57,508 nt of DNA from Nocardioides sp. J54. Its GTDB lineage: Bacteria; Actinomycetota; Actinomycetes; Propionibacteriales; Nocardioidaceae. The stretch is taken from positions 1-57,508 of the forward strand of contig NZ_JAER01000023.1 of NCBI RefSeq assembly GCF_000519005.1. The letters are read 5' to 3'. The notes beneath the pieces were generated by a model. That model did no database searches. It was given only the letters and a program-made list of their open reading frames with translations, and was not told the origin of the DNA. A program made the position numbers and the translations under genes. Positions within the stretch are counted from its first letter, which is position 1, and each line of letters opens with the position of its first letter. Of the stretch, positions 54,436 through 57,508 are shown piece after piece.

Positions 54436-57312
54436 TCAAGCGTCGGCGAGCGCGGCCATCGCGGCCACGTCGAGCGCCCGGCCCGTGGCCACGTCGTCGT
54501 CGTACGACGGCCCGCGGGTCGCGCGCGCGGTGGCGGACGCCTGCTCGATCAGCGCCTCGTCGGGCCGGTAGTAGCCGTAGACGTTGCCGCCCGCGCCGGC
54601 CCGCAGCTCGGCGGCGGCGCCGCGCAGCACGCCCACCCGGGCGAGGTCCCCGTCGCCGTCGAGGGACTCGACGACGGCCAGCGCCTCCAGCAGGTAGGCG
54701 AGGTTGGCGTGGTCGCCGGTGTCCATGCTCAGCGTGACGCCCTCGCGGATCTGGGCGCGGGCGCGGGTGAAGTCGCCGCGGACCACGGACACCTGGATCG
54801 CGGTGAACAGGGCGATGTAGACCGCGAGCGGGTCGTCGCGGCGCCGGCCCGCGTCGAGCGCGGCGTCGACGAGCGCGGCGGCCCGGTCGGCGTCGCCGCG
54901 CAGCAGCTCGACGGTGCCGAGCCACACGTGCGACAGCGTCCACAGCCACTCGCCGCCGAGGCCGGCGACGACGGTCAGGTCGATGGTCTCGGTGAACACC
55001 GCCGCCGCGGTGTCGAGGTCGTCCTCGGCGAGCGCGACCAGGCCGATGCCGCCGTACGCGTAGGGCAGGCCCTCGACGTCGTCGGTCGCCCGGGCGAGGT
55101 CGGAGGCGACAGCCCAGCCGGCGCGGGCGAAGGCGAGGTCGCCCTGGGCGAAAGCCAGCGCCGAGGAGACCGCGCCGGCACGGACCCGCACGCGGTCGTC
55201 CTGCGCGCCGGCGAGCACACCCTCCATCAGGCGGCGCCCCTCGCGCAGCGCGCCACGCACCCACCAGAAGAGCCACAGGTGCCAGCCGAGCCAGCCGCCG
55301 GCGTCGGCCTGCCCGGAGGCCAGCGACCACTCGACGGCGGCGACCAGGTTGGCGTGCTCGCGCTCGATGCCGGCGAGGGTGTCGACGGTGCCGGGGCCGC
55401 GCAGGGAGGGCTCGTAGTGGGCGGCGAGGTCGGTGTAGTGGCGCAGGTGCGCGTCGCGGGCGACCTGCTCGTCGGCGGGCGAGAGCCGGGTCAGGGCGTA
55501 CTGCGCGACCGGCTCGAGCAGCCGGAAGCGCGTGCCGCCGGCGCTCGGCTCGGCGACGACGAGGGACTGCTCGACGAGGGTCTCGAGCACCGCCAGCGCG
55601 CTGCCGCCGTGGTTGCTGTCCGTGCTGCCGTCAGTACGGCGGTCGAGGACGTCGGCCAGCACCGCCTCGGCGGCGCGGAGGTCGAAGCCGCCGACGAAGA
55701 CGGCCAGCCGCGGGAACACCGCCTGCTCGGTGGGGGAGAGCAGCTCAAAGCTCCAGTCGATCGCCGCGCGCATCGTGCGCTGCCGCGGCGGGAGGTCGCG
55801 CGCGCCCTCGGCGGCCATCACGTCCGCCAGCCGGGCGCCGATGTCGGCCGGCGTGAGCAGCCGGACCCGGGCCGCCGCGAGCTCGATGGCCAGCGGGATG
55901 CCGGCCAGGCGCTGGCAGAGGTCGACGACGTCGGGGTCGTCCGCGCTGGTCGCCGAGCCTGGCGCGACGCTCGCGGCGCGCGTCGCGAACAGCCGGGTGG
56001 CCGCCGGCAGGTCCAGCGGGGTGAGCGGGTAGAGCACCTCGCCGCGCACCCGCAGCGGGGTGCGGCTGGTCACGAGGACCCGCAGTCCCGGGCAGGCCGC
56101 CGCGAGGGTCGCGACCTCGGGCCACGCGTCGAGCAGGTGCTCGGCGTTGTCGAGGAGCAGCAGCTGGTCGCGCCCGCGCAGCAGGTCGAGCAGCGCCGCG
56201 AACGGGTCGCCGCCCTCCGCGACGCCGACGGCGTGCGCGATCGCCGGGATCACCGCGGACGGGTCGCGCAGCGGCGCCAGCGGCACCAGGGTCACCCCGT
56301 CGGCGAAGTGCCGCTCAGCGGCGTGCGCGACCGCGAGCGCGACCCTGGTCTTGCCGCAGCCGCCGACGCCGGTGACGGTGACCAGCCGGGACGTCGGCGC
56401 GCGCAGCAGGTCGACGAGGTAGTCGACGTCGCGGTCGCGGCCGACCAGCTCGCCGAGCAGGTCGGTGGAAGGGATCCGGCTCGGTCGCGGCGGCTCGGCA
56501 GCGGGCGGCCCGGGGGTGGTCGCCGGTGCGGCCGGCGCCGGCTGGGTCGCCGGTCGCAGCGCCGGGTCCTGCTCGAGGATCTGCTGGTGCAGCTGCTGCA
56601 CGGCGGGACCGGGGTCGACGCCGAGCTCCTCGACGAGGCGGGCGCGGAGGTCGGCGTACTCCTCGAGGGCGTCGGCCTGCCGCCCGGCGAGGTAGAGCGC
56701 GCGCATCAGCTGCCCGCGCACCGACTCGCGCAGCGGGTGCTGGGCGGCCAGGTCCTGGAGGCGTACGACGGCGGCCGCTGCGTCGCCGATCATCAGGTCG
56801 ACCTCGGCGGCGAGCTCCTCGCCGGTCAGCCGCAGGCCCTCGAGGCGCAGCGCCTCGGCCCGGGCGAACATCTGCGGCACGTCGGCCAGCGGCTCGCCAC
56901 GCCACCAGCCGAGCGCGGTGGCCAGGTGCTCCCGGGCGGCCGGGGCGTCGCCGGCGGCCAGCGCCTCGCGCGCCCGGTCGAGGCCGGTCGCGAGGCGGTG
57001 CGCGTCGATCGCGGCGGGGTCGACCTCGAGCCGGTAGCCGGGCGGCGCCGTGACGATCTCGGCCGGCACCTCGGCCTCGCGCAGCCGCGCGCGCAACCGG
57101 GAGATCACGGCCTGCAGGTTCGCCAGGGTGCCGCCGCGCCCGCTCTCGCCCCACACCCGGTCGAGCAGCATGTCGGTGGACACCACGCGACCGGCGTCGA
57201 CGGCCAGCGCGGCGAGGGTCTCCCGGTGCCGGGGCGAGCCGACGTCGATCGGCTCTCCGGCTGCGTCGAGGACCGCCAGGGGACCGAGCAGCCGGAGCGG
57301 GACGTCGCTCAC
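54436..57312 (-). CDS. Large SARP/AfsR-type regulator with BTAD and NB-ARC ATPase
   Basis: The 958-residue protein has a winged-helix DNA-binding domain (about 1-90; GTLANLQAVISRLRARLREA), a BTAD domain (about 95-240), a linker rich in alanine and proline, an NB-ARC-like ATPase with P-loop VTGVGGCGKTRVAL (about 311-324) and LLLLDNAEHLLDAW, and a C-terminal helical repeat region of TPR type. It is a signal-integrating activator of the AfsR/SARP group that controls secondary metabolism or stress genes. GTG 57312 is chosen because AGGAGGG lies upstream at 57320; target genes are not evident. Confidence 0.9.
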   Translation of the reverse strand: MSDVPLRLLGPLAVLDAAGEPIDVGSPRHRETLAALAVDAGRVVSTDMLLDRVWGESGRGGTLANLQAVISRLRARLREAEVPAEIVTAPPGYRLEVDPAAIDAHRLATGLDRAREALAAGDAPAAREHLATALGWWRGEPLADVPQMFARAEALRLEGLRLTGEELAAEVDLMIGDAAAAVVRLQDLAAQHPLRESVRGQLMRALYLAGRQADALEEYADLRARLVEELGVDPGPAVQQLHQQILEQDPALRPATQPAPAAPATTPGPPAAEPPRPSRIPSTDLLGELVGRDRDVDYLVDLLRAPTSRLVTVTGVGGCGKTRVALAVAHAAERHFADGVTLVPLAPLRDPSAVIPAIAHAVGVAEGGDPFAALLDLLRGRDQLLLLDNAEHLLDAWPEVATLAAACPGLRVLVTSRTPLRVRGEVLYPLTPLDLPAATRLFATRAASVAPGSATSADDPDVVDLCQRLAGIPLAIELAAARVRLLTPADIGARLADVMAAEGARDLPPRQRTMRAAIDWSFELLSPTEQAVFPRLAVFVGGFDLRAAEAVLADVLDRRTDGSTDSNHGGSALAVLETLVEQSLVVAEPSAGGTRFRLLEPVAQYALTRLSPADEQVARDAHLRHYTDLAAHYEPSLRGPGTVDTLAGIEREHANLVAAVEWSLASGQADAGGWLGWHLWLFWWVRGALREGRRLMEGVLAGAQDDRVRVRAGAVSSALAFAQGDLAFARAGWAVASDLARATDDVEGLPYAYGGIGLVALAEDDLDTAAAVFTETIDLTVVAGLGGEWLWTLSHVWLGTVELLRGDADRAAALVDAALDAGRRRDDPLAVYIALFTAIQVSVVRGDFTRARAQIREGVTLSMDTGDHANLAYLLEALAVVESLDGDGDLARVGVLRGAAAELRAGAGGNVYGYYRPDEALIEQASATARATRGPSYDDDVATGRALDVAAMAALADA

Positions 57313-57508
57313 TCGCTCACCCTCCTGCCGCCGGACACCGGGCAAGGCTAAGGGCGCGCAGTCGGCGGTGCAGGAGATTGCCCGAGGAGCCGTCGGCGGC
57401 GGCGCCATGTAACACGTTGATCGCGGCTCTTGCCGCCCGTTGGCGTCTGTTCCAGCCGCACCCAGCGCGGGTTCTCCGCGGTCACGTGGCGCGTACGTCA
57501 GCGAACGA
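57313..57508. other. Right-edge spacer upstream of the SARP regulator
   Basis: No gene is supported in these 196 bases. It should hold the SARP promoter; a plausible -10 on the minus strand is TTACAT near 57409-57414. CACGTG occurs at about 57483. Confidence 0.4.

Noticed and set aside
54202..57351. A 1049-codon open frame antisense to the SARP regulator
   Set aside because: The opposite strand encodes clear SARP, BTAD and NB-ARC motifs; the antisense frame is repetitive and has no recognisable domain.
1..57508. tRNA, rRNA or CRISPR loci
   Set aside because: No cloverleaf-like sequence, conserved rRNA segment or regularly spaced repeat of CRISPR size was seen.

Overview
The window is dense, very GC-rich actinobacterial chromosome with many GTG starts and short intergenic gaps. 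Markers that point to a mycothiol-producing actinomycete are the two mycothiol enzymes MshB and Mca, an IdeR/DtxR-type iron box, a KstR-type steroid operator, a SARP-type regulator, and the gene order greA - DUF4307 - mca - small membrane protein that is also found in Mycobacterium. Protein style and the 13E12/DUF222 gene suggest the Nocardioides group, but this is an inference. No rRNA, tRNA, CRISPR array, phage block or intact transposase was seen.

Layout. 1-1273: a left-truncated DUF222 endonuclease gene and a 512-base repeat-rich spacer. 1274-3465: a secreted metzincin protease, a small membrane protein and ychF. The 3' end of ychF has been replaced by a roughly 365-base cassette (3456-3820) carrying one small gene, flanked by 14-base direct repeats; the displaced native ychF terminus lies beyond it. 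3855-9518: a four-cysteine protein of unknown role, Ku, stress/membrane small proteins and the iron pair bfd-bfr. 9527-12594: basic amino acid export (ArgO/ArgP type), VOC proteins and a second LysE-family exporter. 12678-18245: an unknown propeller-like protein, a DUF3352 lipoprotein, mshB and a VanW-family envelope protein. 18282-19974: a KstR-box-controlled DUF35/thiolase pair. 20109-25677: a PAP2-type phosphotransferase, a class III cyclase and a coupled MoxR ATPase - OsmC - VWA operon. 25751-29075: a candidate type VII secretion-linked module (unknown protein, EspC/WXG-like protein, WXG-like DUF1023 hydrolase, lipoprotein). 29086-37542: TauE/SafE transporter, flavin/VOC proteins, UbiB-like kinase, MsrA, DUF5995, metB and an AI-2E family transporter. 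37555-39841: greA - DUF4307 - mca - membrane protein. 39899-45717: TetR regulators, an MpaB-type oxygenase, a membrane/HTH pair with twin operators, an enoyl-CoA hydratase and an esterase. 45763-51009: an amino acid oxidation unit in which an Lrp regulator faces a Leu/Val-type dehydrogenase coupled to a fused 2-oxoacid (indolepyruvate-type) ferredoxin oxidoreductase. 51028-57312: two secreted proteins, an acetyltransferase and a 958-residue SARP/NB-ARC regulator.

Two window-wide patterns stand out. At least 17 genes have a TANNNT hexamer ending 6-7 bases before a GTG or ATG start with no Shine-Dalgarno sequence, the signature of leaderless transcripts; in several cases an operator (IdeR box, Lrp palindrome) or an upstream stop codon lies inside that hexamer. 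In addition, two unrelated genes are followed by 11-base tandem repeats that begin exactly at the TGA stop and place further TGA codons in all three frames.
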